Shown piece by piece: positions 1 to 7,893 of a DNA stretch of 64,000 nt; positions within the stretch are counted from its first letter, which is position 1, and every line of letters begins with the position of its first letter. The stretch comes from Kitasatospora cinereorecta (lineage in GTDB: Bacteria > Actinomycetota > Actinomycetes > Streptomycetales > Streptomycetaceae): assembly GCF_024172095.1 (NCBI RefSeq), contig NZ_JAMZDX010000001.1:400001-464000 (forward strand), given 5' to 3'. The position numbers and the translations under genes are program-made. The notes beneath the pieces are model-generated. The model worked only from the letters and a program-made list of their open reading frames with translations. It made no database searches and was not told the DNA's origin.

Positions 1-278
1 GGGCCAACCTGCTCGCCGCCGCCGCCCCCGTGACCGACCGGGTCTACAACATCGCCTCCGGCTCCGAGGTGTCGCTGCGCGGCCTCGCCGACGCCCTGCT
101 CGCCGCGATGGACTCCGACCTCGACGTCGAGCACGGACCCGCGCGGGGCACCGCCGGCGGCGTGGTGCGACGGCTGGCGGACGTGTCCGCCGCCGAACGC
201 GACCTCGGCTGGAAGCCGGAGCTCGGACTCGAGGACGGCCTCCGCCGGCTCGTCGCCTGGTGGCGGTCTCAGGCATAG
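1..278 (+). CDS. NAD-dependent nucleotide-sugar epimerase/dehydratase, C-terminal part
   Basis: This is the 3' end of a gene that begins before the window. The visible 92 or so residues include VYNIASG and SLRGLADALL, then a region ending with DLGWKPELGLEDGLRRLVAWW. That is the usual C-terminal end of extended SDR sugar epimerases of the GalE/WbpP type, in which the final helix follows a DLGW(K/E)P segment. The Rossmann core and the YxxxK catalytic motif lie outside the window, so the substrate cannot be judged. It precedes two sugar aminotransferases on the same strand, which supports a role in nucleotide-sugar modification. A dispersed hairpin element follows the TAG stop within 10 bases. 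Confidence 0.8.
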   Translation, partial: ANLLAAAAPVTDRVYNIASGSEVSLRGLADALLAAMDSDLDVEHGPARGTAGGVVRRLADVSAAERDLGWKPELGLEDGLRRLVAWWRSQA

Positions 279-284
279 GTCTTC

Positions 285-409
285 AGGGGCGCGGGGAACT
301 GCGCGACCGACCATCACCACTCAGTCAGATCGCGGCACGTGCAACTGGCCCTCGTGGGGGCGATCCAACGCGCCGTACCTTCCGCATTCGCGCAGTTCCC
401 CGCGCCCCT
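285..409. repeat. Dispersed palindromic element, copy 1
   Basis: Perfect 22-bp inverted arms lie at 285-306 and 388-409, separated by 81 bases. The arm core is GGGGCGCGGGGAACTGCGCG. Related elements occur at 32473-32546 and, truncated on one side, at 39236-39295. This copy lies between two tandem genes and ends 21 bases before the next start codon, so it could terminate or attenuate transcription. Confidence 0.8.
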
Positions 410-430
410 GTTGATAGGAGTTGCTCTCCG

Positions 431-1561
431 ATGTCGACCATCCCCGTCATGATCCCCTGGCTCGGCGAGGAGGAGGCCGAGGCGGCGGCAGCCGCCGTGC
501 GGTCCGGGTGGGTGGCGCAGGGCCCCCGGGTGGCGGAGTTCGAGCAGGCGTTCGCCGCGTCGGTGGGCGCGGAGCACGCGGTGGCGGTCTCCTCGTGCAC
601 GGCCGCGCTGCACCTGGCACTGATCGGCGCCGGGGTGGGCCCGGGCGACGAGGTGGTGGTGCCGTCGCTGTCCTTCATCGCGACCGCCAACGCCGTCACG
701 TACGTCGGGGCGACCCCGGTGTTCGCCGACGTGGACGCGGCCACCGGCAACCTGACGGCGGCCACGGTCGCCCCGCTGCTGACCGAGCGGACGCGGGCGG
801 TCATCGCGGTCGACCAGGGCGGTGTCCCGGTCGACCTGGAGGCGATCCAGGAGCTCGCGGAGCCGCTCGGCATCACGGTGGTGGAGGACGCGGCGTGCGG
901 CGCCGGTTCGACGTACCGCGGCCGTCCGGTCGGCGCGGCGGCGGAGATCGCCGCGTACTCGTTCCACCCGCGCAAGCTGCTGACCACCGGCGAGGGCGGC
1001 ATGGTCACCTGCCGCGATGGCGAACTCGCGGCCCGGCTGCGGCGCCTGCGCGAGCACGGGATGAGCGTCTCGGCGGCGGACCGGCACGCCGCGGCGGGCG
1101 GGGCGAGCGTGGTGGAGACGTACGACGAGATCGGCTTCAACCACCGGATGACCGACATCCAGGCGGCGATCGGTCTGGTGCAGCTGCGCAAGCTGCCGGC
1201 GATGGTGGCCCGCCGCCGCGAACTGGCCGCCCGCTACCGGGAGCTGCTGGGCGACCTGGCCGGCGGCCTGGTCGCGGACCCGGAGCACGGGACGGGCAAC
1301 TTCCAGGCGTGCTGGCTGCTGCTGCCCGAAGACGCGCCCGACCGGACCGTGGTGCTTGCCCGGCTCGCCGAGCGGGGCGTCTCGGCCCGGCGCGGGATCA
1401 TGGCGGCGCACCTGGAGACCCCGTACAAGGGCACCGCCCGCGTCCCGCTGCCCGCCACCGAGCTGATCACCGGCCGTTCGCTGATCCTGCCGCTGTTCCA
1501 CACGCTGACCGAGCAGCAGCAGGACCGGGTGGTCGCGGCCCTGCGGGACGCAGTCGGGTGA
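431..1561 (+). CDS. DegT/DnrJ/EryC1/StrS family sugar aminotransferase
   Basis: A 376-residue PLP-dependent aminotransferase that would transfer an amino group from glutamate to a keto-sugar nucleotide. The fold-type I features are clear: VSSCTAALHLAL near residue 54 binds the phosphate, VEDAACG near 151-157 holds the ring-nitrogen aspartate, and SFHPRKLLTTGEGG places the Schiff-base lysine at K182. The length is normal for the family. I chose ATG 431 because ATAGGAG lies 10 bases upstream and the family starts with a short IPxxxPWLGEEE segment; an in-frame start at 260 would add 57 unsupported residues. It overlaps the next gene by GTGA and likely forms one operation with it. The exact sugar is unknown. 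Confidence 0.9.
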   Translation: MSTIPVMIPWLGEEEAEAAAAAVRSGWVAQGPRVAEFEQAFAASVGAEHAVAVSSCTAALHLALIGAGVGPGDEVVVPSLSFIATANAVTYVGATPVFADVDAATGNLTAATVAPLLTERTRAVIAVDQGGVPVDLEAIQELAEPLGITVVEDAACGAGSTYRGRPVGAAAEIAAYSFHPRKLLTTGEGGMVTCRDGELAARLRRLREHGMSVSAADRHAAAGGASVVETYDEIGFNHRMTDIQAAIGLVQLRKLPAMVARRRELAARYRELLGDLAGGLVADPEHGTGNFQACWLLLPEDAPDRTVVLARLAERGVSARRGIMAAHLETPYKGTARVPLPATELITGRSLILPLFHTLTEQQQDRVVAALRDAVG

Positions 1562-3030
1562 CGTCGATCAGGCACCTCGGGCACGCCGGCTTCCTGGTCG
1601 AGCACGCCGGACTGCGCATCCTGATCGACCCCTGGTTCCACCCGGCCTTCCTGGAGGCCTGGTTCCCGTACCCCGACAACCGGGCGCTGCTGCCCGAGGT
1701 GGTCGCCGGCTCCTACGACTACCTGTACGTCTCGCACGCCCACGAGGACCACTTCGACCGTCGGCTGCTGGAACGGCTGTCGCGGGACGTCACCGTGCTG
1801 GTGCCGGACTTCCGCAGCCGGGCCATGGCCCGGCGGCTGGCCCGGCTCGGGTTCCGCCGGCAGGTGCGGCTCGGCCACCGCGAGCGGTACCGGCTCGGCC
1901 CGGACTCCACCGCCACCATGCTGCTCGACACCAGCCACAAGGAGGACAGCGGACTGCTCCTGGACCTCGGGGGCCTGCGCTTCCTGGACCTGAACGACTG
2001 CAACACCCCGATGTCCGAACTGCCGTCCGACGTCGACGTGCTGGCCGCCCAGTACTCCGGCGCGATGTGGTACCCGAACGCGTACGACTACCCGCCTCGG
2101 ACGATGGTGGCCAAGACCGCGGCGGTCCGCGCCGACCTGCTGGACACCCTCGCCCGCAAGGTCAAGCTCACCGGCGCCCGGACGTACGTGCCCTCGGCCG
2201 GTCCGGCCTGCTTCCTCGACCCGGAGCTGGCCCGCTTCAACGACCGGGCGGCCACCATCTTCCCGCACTGGGAGGACGTCGCCGCCGACTTCGCGGCCGC
2301 CTGCCCGGAGACCGAGGTGGTGCGCACCGCGCCCGGCGACCGGCTGGACGCGCCGTCCGCGCCCGGCCGCTGGCTCACCGACCCGGACGGCTACCTGGCC
2401 GACTACCGGGAGCGCCGCCGCCCCGAGTGGCAGGCGTACCACGCGGAGCCGTACCGGCCGCCCGGCGCGGAGGAGGTCCGGGAGCACTTCGCCCGGCTCC
2501 AGCGGCTCAACCGCCCGCTGCTCGCCGACTACCGCCAGGAGCTGCGGATCGAGGCCGGCGGCGCCGCCTGGGGCCTGCCGCTCGGCGACCTGGCCGAGCA
2601 GGTCGAGCTGGAGGACTGCCCGGTCGACCCCGGGTACACCATCCGCGTCCCGCCCCGGGCGCTGCGCGCGGTCCTGGACGGCCGGGCCGGCTGGGAGGAG
2701 GCGCTGCTCTCCATGCGGCTCAGCCTCCACCGCGACCCTGACGTCTTCGACCTGACCCTGCTCAGCCTGCTCCGCTACGGCCACCAGCCCGCCCAGACCC
2801 GGCAGTTGGTGCGCGAGCGGTCCGGCCGGCAGGGCGAGCTGATCAGCCGTGACGGCTACCGGCTGCAGCGGTACTGCCCGCACGCCGGCGAGGACCTCGG
2901 CCACGCCGTCATCGCGGACGGCGTGGTCGAGTGCCCGCGCCACCACTGGAAGTGGTCCACCACCACCGGCGCCTGCCTGGAAGGCGGCGCCCTCCCGTTG
3001 TTCATCGAACCTGAGGAGCCCCCCGGATGA
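1558..3030 (+). CDS. Metallo-beta-lactamase-fold / Rieske [2Fe-2S] fusion protein, CMP-Neu5Ac hydroxylase-like
   Basis: A 490-residue protein in two parts. Residues 1-250 look like an UlaG-type metallo-beta-lactamase fold, with RHLGHAGFLVE, the metal motif SHAHEDHFD (H60, H62, D64, H65) and a second-shell DTSHKEDSG region. The C-terminus carries a Rieske centre, C440-P-H442 and C459-P-R-H462, followed by WKW. The combination is that of CMP-N-acetylneuraminate hydroxylases, but as I remember them the Rieske domain is N-terminal there, so the order here is reversed. The gene starts at GTG 1558 inside the stop of one aminotransferase and ends overlapping the ATG of another, so it is translationally coupled to both. 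Hydroxylation of an amino-sugar nucleotide is inferred; the substrate is unknown. Confidence 0.8.
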   Translation: MTSIRHLGHAGFLVEHAGLRILIDPWFHPAFLEAWFPYPDNRALLPEVVAGSYDYLYVSHAHEDHFDRRLLERLSRDVTVLVPDFRSRAMARRLARLGFRRQVRLGHRERYRLGPDSTATMLLDTSHKEDSGLLLDLGGLRFLDLNDCNTPMSELPSDVDVLAAQYSGAMWYPNAYDYPPRTMVAKTAAVRADLLDTLARKVKLTGARTYVPSAGPACFLDPELARFNDRAATIFPHWEDVAADFAAACPETEVVRTAPGDRLDAPSAPGRWLTDPDGYLADYRERRRPEWQAYHAEPYRPPGAEEVREHFARLQRLNRPLLADYRQELRIEAGGAAWGLPLGDLAEQVELEDCPVDPGYTIRVPPRALRAVLDGRAGWEEALLSMRLSLHRDPDVFDLTLLSLLRYGHQPAQTRQLVRERSGRQGELISRDGYRLQRYCPHAGEDLGHAVIADGVVECPRHHWKWSTTTGACLEGGALPLFIEPEEPPG

Positions 3031-4136
3031 CCGACATCCCCCTCGTCGACCTGCACGCCGCGCACGCCGAGATCGCCGAGGAGGTCCGTGAGGGCTTCGA
3101 CCGGGTGCTGGCGAGCGGCGCCTACATCAAGGGACCGGACGTCACCGCGTTCGAGCGGGAGTACGCGGCGTTCTCCGGGGTCCGGCACGCGGTCGGCACC
3201 GCCAACGGCACCGACGCGCTGGAGCTGGCCCTGCGGGCACTCGACCTCCCGGCCGGCGGCGGGGTGGTGCTGCCCGCCAACACCTTCGTGGCCACCGCCG
3301 AGGCCGTGGTCCGGGCCGGGCTGCGACCCGTCCTGGTCGACGTCGACGAGGAGCACCTCCTGATCGACCCGGCCCGGGTGGCCGAGGTGCTGCCGGACGC
3401 GGTCGCCCTGGCGCCGGTCCACCTGAACGGGCAGCTCGCCCCGATGGAGGCCCTGCTGGAGCTGGCCGGCGACCGCCCGCTGGTCGAGGACGGTGCCCAG
3501 TCCCAGGGCGCCCGCCGGCACGGCCGCCCCTCCGGCTCCTGGGGCCGGATCGCCGCCACCAGCTTCTATCCGGGCAAGAACCTCGGCGCGTACGGCGACG
3601 CCGGCGCCGTGGTCACCGACGACGAGGACCTGGCCACCGCGGTCCGGCTGATCGGCGACCACGGCTCCGGCCGCAAGTACGTGCACGAGCGGTTCGGCTT
3701 CAACTCCCGGATGGACACCCTGCAGGCCGTGGTGCTCCGCGCCAAGCTGCGCCGGCTGCCGGACTGGAACGAGGCCCGGCGGGCGGCCGCCGAGCGCTAC
3801 GACAAGCTGCTCGGCGGCATCGACGGGCTCACCACCCCGCGCACCCTGCCCGGCAACGAGCACGTCTGGCACCTGTACGCGGTGCGGATCGAGCGCGGCC
3901 GCGACGCCGTCCTGGCCGAGCTGCAGGCGGCCGGCATCGGCGCCGGCGTGCACTACCCGGTGCCGGTCCACCTGCAGCCCGCGTTCCGGTCGCTCGGCCA
4001 CGCCGAGGGCGCCTTCCCGGTCGCCGAACGGGCCGCGGCCCGGCTGCTGACCGTGCCGCTGTTCCCGCAGATCACCGAGGAGCAGCAGACCCGGGTGGCC
4101 GAGGTACTGGCCCGCGCCGTCGGCCGGGCCGCGTAG
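3027..4136 (+). CDS. DegT/DnrJ/EryC1/StrS family sugar aminotransferase (3-keto sugar type)
   Basis: A 369-residue PLP aminotransferase. VGTANGTDALELAL is the phosphate-binding loop, LVEDGAQSQGA holds the aspartate near residue 155, and SFYPGKNLGAYGDAG gives the Schiff-base lysine K184. These signatures are closer to the FdtB/TylB/WbpE branch, which aminates 3-keto sugars, than to the enzyme at 431-1561, so the two probably act at different sugar positions or on different substrates. ATG 3027 overlaps the TGA of the MBL-Rieske gene (ATGA), so the three genes form a coupled unit. A 13-bp tandem duplication (4146-4171) follows the stop. The branch assignment rests on motif memory only. Confidence 0.88.
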   Translation: MTDIPLVDLHAAHAEIAEEVREGFDRVLASGAYIKGPDVTAFEREYAAFSGVRHAVGTANGTDALELALRALDLPAGGGVVLPANTFVATAEAVVRAGLRPVLVDVDEEHLLIDPARVAEVLPDAVALAPVHLNGQLAPMEALLELAGDRPLVEDGAQSQGARRHGRPSGSWGRIAATSFYPGKNLGAYGDAGAVVTDDEDLATAVRLIGDHGSGRKYVHERFGFNSRMDTLQAVVLRAKLRRLPDWNEARRAAAERYDKLLGGIDGLTTPRTLPGNEHVWHLYAVRIERGRDAVLAELQAAGIGAGVHYPVPVHLQPAFRSLGHAEGAFPVAERAAARLLTVPLFPQITEEQQTRVAEVLARAVGRAA

Positions 4137-4196
4137 CGGGAGCAGGAGCGCCGGGCGGGAGCGCCGGGCGGGCCACTGACGGCATGTTGTGTCCCC

Positions 4197-4202
4197 TAGG
4201 CT
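4197..4202 (+). promoter_or_regulatory. Candidate -10 box (TAGGCT) for the WHH-SUKH gene
   Basis: TAGGCT lies 40 bases upstream of ATG 4243 and matches the common Streptomyces housekeeping -10. No good -35 is seen. A GGGGGAG ribosome site (4231-4236 region) precedes the start by 6 bases, so the toxin-immunity pair seems to have its own promoter rather than being read from the sugar genes. Confidence 0.45.
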
Positions 4203-4242
4203 GGTGTCGAGGTAGTCACCTTCAGCCAGTGGGGGAGCCCAG

Positions 4243-5244
4243 ATGACGACAGGTCGGCCCGGCGCCGCCGCCGTGCCCAACTCGGCGTACGCGGGACAGG
4301 TGGTGCAGTTCCCCGACCCGGTACGGGCCGAGCTGCATCCGGCCGGCGTCCGCGTCGACGAGTACGGCTTCCCGGACTTCGCGCCGTACGCGGCCGCCGC
4401 CGCCGAGGTCGCCGACCCGCCGCAGGGCTTCGGCGTGGACGAACTCCGGCTGACCGACTACGTCTCCGCGAACGCCGCCCTGTACACCGAGGGCCACCCG
4501 CTCTGGGCCGACGTGGACTCCGCCGTCGCCACCCCGCCCGGCTGGACCTGGCACCACGTGGTCGGCCGGGCGGCCCCCGGCCTGCGCCGGATGGAACTGG
4601 TCCCGGTCGAGGTCAAGGCGCTGCTGCGGCACCACGGCGGGCTGGCCCGCTCCAGCGCCGACCACTCCCGCCGCGGCACCCGCCCGCTCCAGGAGCACCG
4701 CCCCGCCCACCTCTCGCTGGCGAGGGACGGCGGCGACCCGATCGCCGTTCCCGAGGACCTGGTCCAGCGCGCCGAGCAGCGCCTCGGCCACCCGCTGCCC
4801 GCGGCCTACCGCAGCTTCCTCAAGCTGGCCGGCGGCCGGGCCCCTGCGGGGGTGGCGCTGGACGTCGAGTTCGGCCTGCTGCTCGACCAGCCGTTCCTGA
4901 CCCTCAGCGAGGAGTACGGGATCCACGACCTGGTGTACGCCAACAAGTGCCTGCGCGACCACCTCACCAAGGACTACCTGGGCGTCGCCTATGTGCAGGG
5001 CGGCCTGCTGGCGCTCAAGGTGCGCGGGGAGCGGACCGGCTCGGTCTGGTTCTGCCCCTACGACGACGCCCGCGACGACGGCTCCGACGAGCCGGCCGAG
5101 GCCCGGGTGGAGCGGCTGCTGCTGCCCTGCGGCGACACCTTCGACGACTTCCTGCTCCGGCTGGCGGGGAGCCCGCCGGAGCTGGAGACGGTCGCGGAGC
5201 TGATGGTGGACGGCGGGTTCGCCCGGGCCGTCCCGGTGAACTGA
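4243..5244 (+). CDS. WHH-type HNH nuclease domain fused to a SUKH (SMI1/KNR4) immunity domain
   Basis: A 333-residue protein with no signal peptide or membrane segment. Residues 38-135 resemble the WHH branch of the HNH/ENDO VII toxin nucleases: FPDFAPYA, a D..SAN segment near 72-78, WTWHH (W103-H105), then RMELVP and HHGG (130-133). In WHH nucleases as I recall them a histidine sits 4 residues after LVP; here that place is K125, so catalysis may be weakened. Residues 167-320 look like a SUKH immunity domain (IAVPEDLVQRAEQRLGHPLP, YRSFLKLAGG). A toxin module and an immunity-type module in one chain is unusual. It sits 28 bases before the deaminase-SUKH gene and probably works with it. Domain calls are from motif memory. 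Confidence 0.75.
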   Translation: MTTGRPGAAAVPNSAYAGQVVQFPDPVRAELHPAGVRVDEYGFPDFAPYAAAAAEVADPPQGFGVDELRLTDYVSANAALYTEGHPLWADVDSAVATPPGWTWHHVVGRAAPGLRRMELVPVEVKALLRHHGGLARSSADHSRRGTRPLQEHRPAHLSLARDGGDPIAVPEDLVQRAEQRLGHPLPAAYRSFLKLAGGRAPAGVALDVEFGLLLDQPFLTLSEEYGIHDLVYANKCLRDHLTKDYLGVAYVQGGLLALKVRGERTGSVWFCPYDDARDDGSDEPAEARVERLLLPCGDTFDDFLLRLAGSPPELETVAELMVDGGFARAVPVN

Positions 5245-5272
5245 TGCGCGGGAACGAAGGGGTGGACCTGGC

Positions 5273-7681
5273 GTGGTGACGACGTACGCGCAGGCGCAGG
5301 AGATCGCCGAGGACTGGATCAACGGCGGCGTGCCGCGCTCGCTCCAACGCGAGGTGCGGGTGCGGGAGTTCGACCTCGGCTTCGTCTGCTGGGCGGAGGA
5401 CCGGCCGGACGCCGGGCAGCCGTCCGGCGGCGAGGTGCGACTGGTGATCGCCCGCGACAGCGGCGCCAGCACGCTCTGGCCGCCGCTGCCGGTCAACGAG
5501 GTGGTCCGCCAGTTCGAGGAGCTGTACGGCACCCGGGTCGAGCCCAACCCGGCCGGCGCGGCCAAGCCCGTGCGCGGCGCGGTCGAGGCGACCTCCTTCC
5601 TGCTCAGCCCCCCGCAGTGGCTGCAGGAGGCCGGCGCGGCCGCCGTCGCCGAGGAGTCCGCCCGGCTGGGCGGCGCGGGCGCGCCCGCCCGGCAGACCAC
5701 CCCGCCCGACTCCGGCCGCCCGGCCGGCGACGCGCCCACGCTGCTGGCGCCGCCGCCCGCGGCCGTGCCCGGGCTCGGGCACGGAGAGGACCTGACCGTT
5801 CCGCTGCCGGAGCTGCCGTTCCCGCCGCCCCCGCCCGCGGCGGTCCCGCCGTCGTTCCCGCCGCCGCCCGTGCCCCCCGGTGGTACGCCGGTGCCCGGGG
5901 TGCCCGTACCGCCGCCGTACGCCGGAGCGCCCGTGCCCCCCGGCGGCACGCCCGTACCCGGCATGCCCGTTCCCGGCGCGCCGGTGCCGTCGCAGCCCGG
6001 CGGGCCGGGTATCGCGCATGCCGCGACCATGCTCGCCACCCCCGACTTCCCGCCGCCGGGCCAGGCCGCCGCGCCCGCCCCGTCGATGGAGTACGCCCCG
6101 ACCATGCTGGCCTCCGACGGCCCGCCCGGACTGATGGGCTTGCCCGGTGCGCCCGGCACCCCGGGTGGTCCGGCGCCGCTCGGCCGCAGCGGTCCGGCGG
6201 TTCCGCCGCCCCCGCCGCCCGGCGAGCTGCTGGGCCAGGGTGCCGGTCCGGCGCACGGCGCCACCGGCCGGGGCGGTCCGGGTACCCCGCCGCCCCCGCC
6301 GCCGGGCGAGCTGCTGGGCCAGGGCGCGGGCCCGTCCCGCGGTGCCACCGGCCGCGGTGGTCCGGGCGCTCCGCCGCCCCCGCCGCCCGCCGGGCTGCGC
6401 GAGGGCGCCCCCGCCGAGCCGAAGGCTCCCGCGCCGGACGCCGCCGGCGTCGCCTACCAGGCCACCCAGCTGGCGCCCGCCCTCGACATCCCCGGCGCGT
6501 TCCCGCCCGGGGCGCCGATGCCGCCCGGAGCGACGCCTCCCGGCCCGCCGGCGCCGCCCGGCGGCGTCCCCGGCATGCCGCCGGTCGGCTACGGCTACCC
6601 GGTCGCCGGCGCACCCGTCGGCGCCGCGCCGGTGCAGGCCCCGCCGGCCGCCCCGGCCGGGGTACCGGTCCCCCCGGGCGCACCCGCGCCCGCCGGGGCG
6701 CCCGCCGGTGCGCCCACCATCGGCCCCGGCACCCAGGCGGTGGTCAGCTACCGCGGGCCGGACGGCTCCGAGCAGACCGTGATCATGCGCAGCGAGCCCG
6801 GCACCATGCACCCGGAGGCGAAGGCGCTCCAGGAGCTGCGCCGGCTGGGCGTGCCCGCCGACCAGGTGCTGGAACTCCACACCGACCTGGAGCTGTGTGA
6901 CCTGCCCGGCGGCTACTGCGCCCGGATGGTCAAGGCGGCCTGGCCGAACGTCCGGATCAGCCACACCGTGCCGTACGGGCGGGACACCGCCGCCCGGCAG
7001 TCCGGGATGGCGATGCTCCACGACCACTTGGACCAGCTGCACCAGCTCGCGTCCGCGCCGCAGCGCCCGCGCTCGGTGCGGGTGCCGCTGCCGCCGCCGG
7101 GAACGGTGCCGGTACTGCCGCCCGTTCCGCCGCAGCAGCTGGCCGGCGAGCTCGGGCAGGTGTTCGGCCCGGGGGTGTTCCGGTTCGAGCAGCGCGCGGT
7201 CGCCCGCCAGGGCGTGCCGGAGGTGGTCGCCCAGACCCTGATGTGGGCCGGGCTGCCGCGTGACTTCACGCCGTTCTTCTGGGCCCAGGCCCAGGAGGGC
7301 CGCCCGATCCCGACCCTCGCCGAGCTGGCCGCCGAGCGCGGCCTGCCCGCCGGGCCGGACTTCGGCGGCTACCTGGTGCTCGGCAACGACTACGGCCGGC
7401 AGCTGTGCGTCCAGTACGGCACCGCCGCCGTGGTCGGCGTCGAGCTGGACCGCCCCGGCGAGCCGCCGCGCTTCGTCAACAGCAGCGTGCCGGAGTTCGT
7501 CCGCTGCCTGGCCGTCCTCGGCCGGATGTGGCCGCTGCGGCACGGGCTGAACCCGGAGCAGGCCGGCCGCTGGACCACCGACCTCCAGGCCCAGCTGATG
7601 GCGGTCGACCCGGCCGCCCTGCACACGCCCGAGTCGTGGTGGGCGGTCCTGGTCGAACAATTCTGGGACGGCCTGATGTAG
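5273..7681 (+). CDS. Imm35-like / Pro-rich linker / XOO_2897-type deaminase / SUKH-4 fusion protein
   Basis: An 802-residue multidomain protein. Residues 1-110 resemble the YrhB/Imm35 immunity family (YAQAQEIAEDWIN, then VRLVIARDSG and VVRQFEELYGT). Residues 115-480 are a Pro/Gly/Ala-rich disordered linker with two 28-residue repeats. Residues 485-600 resemble a nucleotide or nucleic-acid deaminase of the XOO_2897 type: H513-P-E515, then C542 and C549 within LELCDLPGGYCARM, the expected zinc ligands, followed by a PYG segment. Residues 620-800 look like SUKH-4 (FGGYLVLGNDYGRQLCV, FVNSSVPEFVRCLAVL). GTG 5273 is chosen with AAGGGG about 11 bases upstream. No secretion signal is present. Function is not established; immunity, self-restrained toxin, or anti-phage activity are all possible. 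Confidence 0.75.
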   Translation: MVTTYAQAQEIAEDWINGGVPRSLQREVRVREFDLGFVCWAEDRPDAGQPSGGEVRLVIARDSGASTLWPPLPVNEVVRQFEELYGTRVEPNPAGAAKPVRGAVEATSFLLSPPQWLQEAGAAAVAEESARLGGAGAPARQTTPPDSGRPAGDAPTLLAPPPAAVPGLGHGEDLTVPLPELPFPPPPPAAVPPSFPPPPVPPGGTPVPGVPVPPPYAGAPVPPGGTPVPGMPVPGAPVPSQPGGPGIAHAATMLATPDFPPPGQAAAPAPSMEYAPTMLASDGPPGLMGLPGAPGTPGGPAPLGRSGPAVPPPPPPGELLGQGAGPAHGATGRGGPGTPPPPPPGELLGQGAGPSRGATGRGGPGAPPPPPPAGLREGAPAEPKAPAPDAAGVAYQATQLAPALDIPGAFPPGAPMPPGATPPGPPAPPGGVPGMPPVGYGYPVAGAPVGAAPVQAPPAAPAGVPVPPGAPAPAGAPAGAPTIGPGTQAVVSYRGPDGSEQTVIMRSEPGTMHPEAKALQELRRLGVPADQVLELHTDLELCDLPGGYCARMVKAAWPNVRISHTVPYGRDTAARQSGMAMLHDHLDQLHQLASAPQRPRSVRVPLPPPGTVPVLPPVPPQQLAGELGQVFGPGVFRFEQRAVARQGVPEVVAQTLMWAGLPRDFTPFFWAQAQEGRPIPTLAELAAERGLPAGPDFGGYLVLGNDYGRQLCVQYGTAAVVGVELDRPGEPPRFVNSSVPEFVRCLAVLGRMWPLRHGLNPEQAGRWTTDLQAQLMAVDPAALHTPESWWAVLVEQFWDGLM
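6203..6370 (+). repeat. Two tandem 84-bp repeats encoding 28-residue linker units
   Basis: The second unit starts at 6287 and a third partial unit (six prolines) at 6371. Each unit encodes PPPPPPGELLGQGAGP and a glycine-rich segment. The copies differ at a few bases, so the duplication is not brand new. The repeat lengthens the flexible linker between the Imm35-like domain and the deaminase. Confidence 0.85.
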
Positions 7682-7725
7682 GCCCCGGTTGCCCCGCCGC
7701 ACACCGCGCGACCTGCGGAAAGCGA

Positions 7726-7754
7726 GGGGCCGTACCGGTGGCCGGTACGGTCCC
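7726..7754 (+). terminator. Hairpin terminator after the deaminase-SUKH gene
   Basis: A 13-bp stem (7726-7738 with 7742-7754, one G-U pair) closes on a 3-base loop, 45 bases after the TAG stop. No T tract follows, as is usual in this group. The next 60 bases (7775-7815) are locally AT-rich and may hold the promoter of the coiled-coil gene. Confidence 0.65.
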
Positions 7755-7893
7755 TTCGCGTGGCGTGGCCGCGTCGACCTGTTTGGTTTACTGCCTTATC
7801 TGCGCAAAATAGGTCAAGCGGATGGGACGGACCATCCGCTGATCACCGCAGGTGGCGGGGCTGCGCAGCCCGCGAGCACGAGGGGAAGAGCCG

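Noticed and set aside
4222..7702. Long minus-strand ORFs opposite the toxin-immunity genes
   Set aside because: These are frame shadows with Pro/Gly/Arg-rich sequence caused by high GC; they lack domains.
7741..7815. A possible small gene in the AT-rich stretch before the coiled-coil gene
   Set aside because: No start with a ribosome site; the AT content fits a promoter region better.
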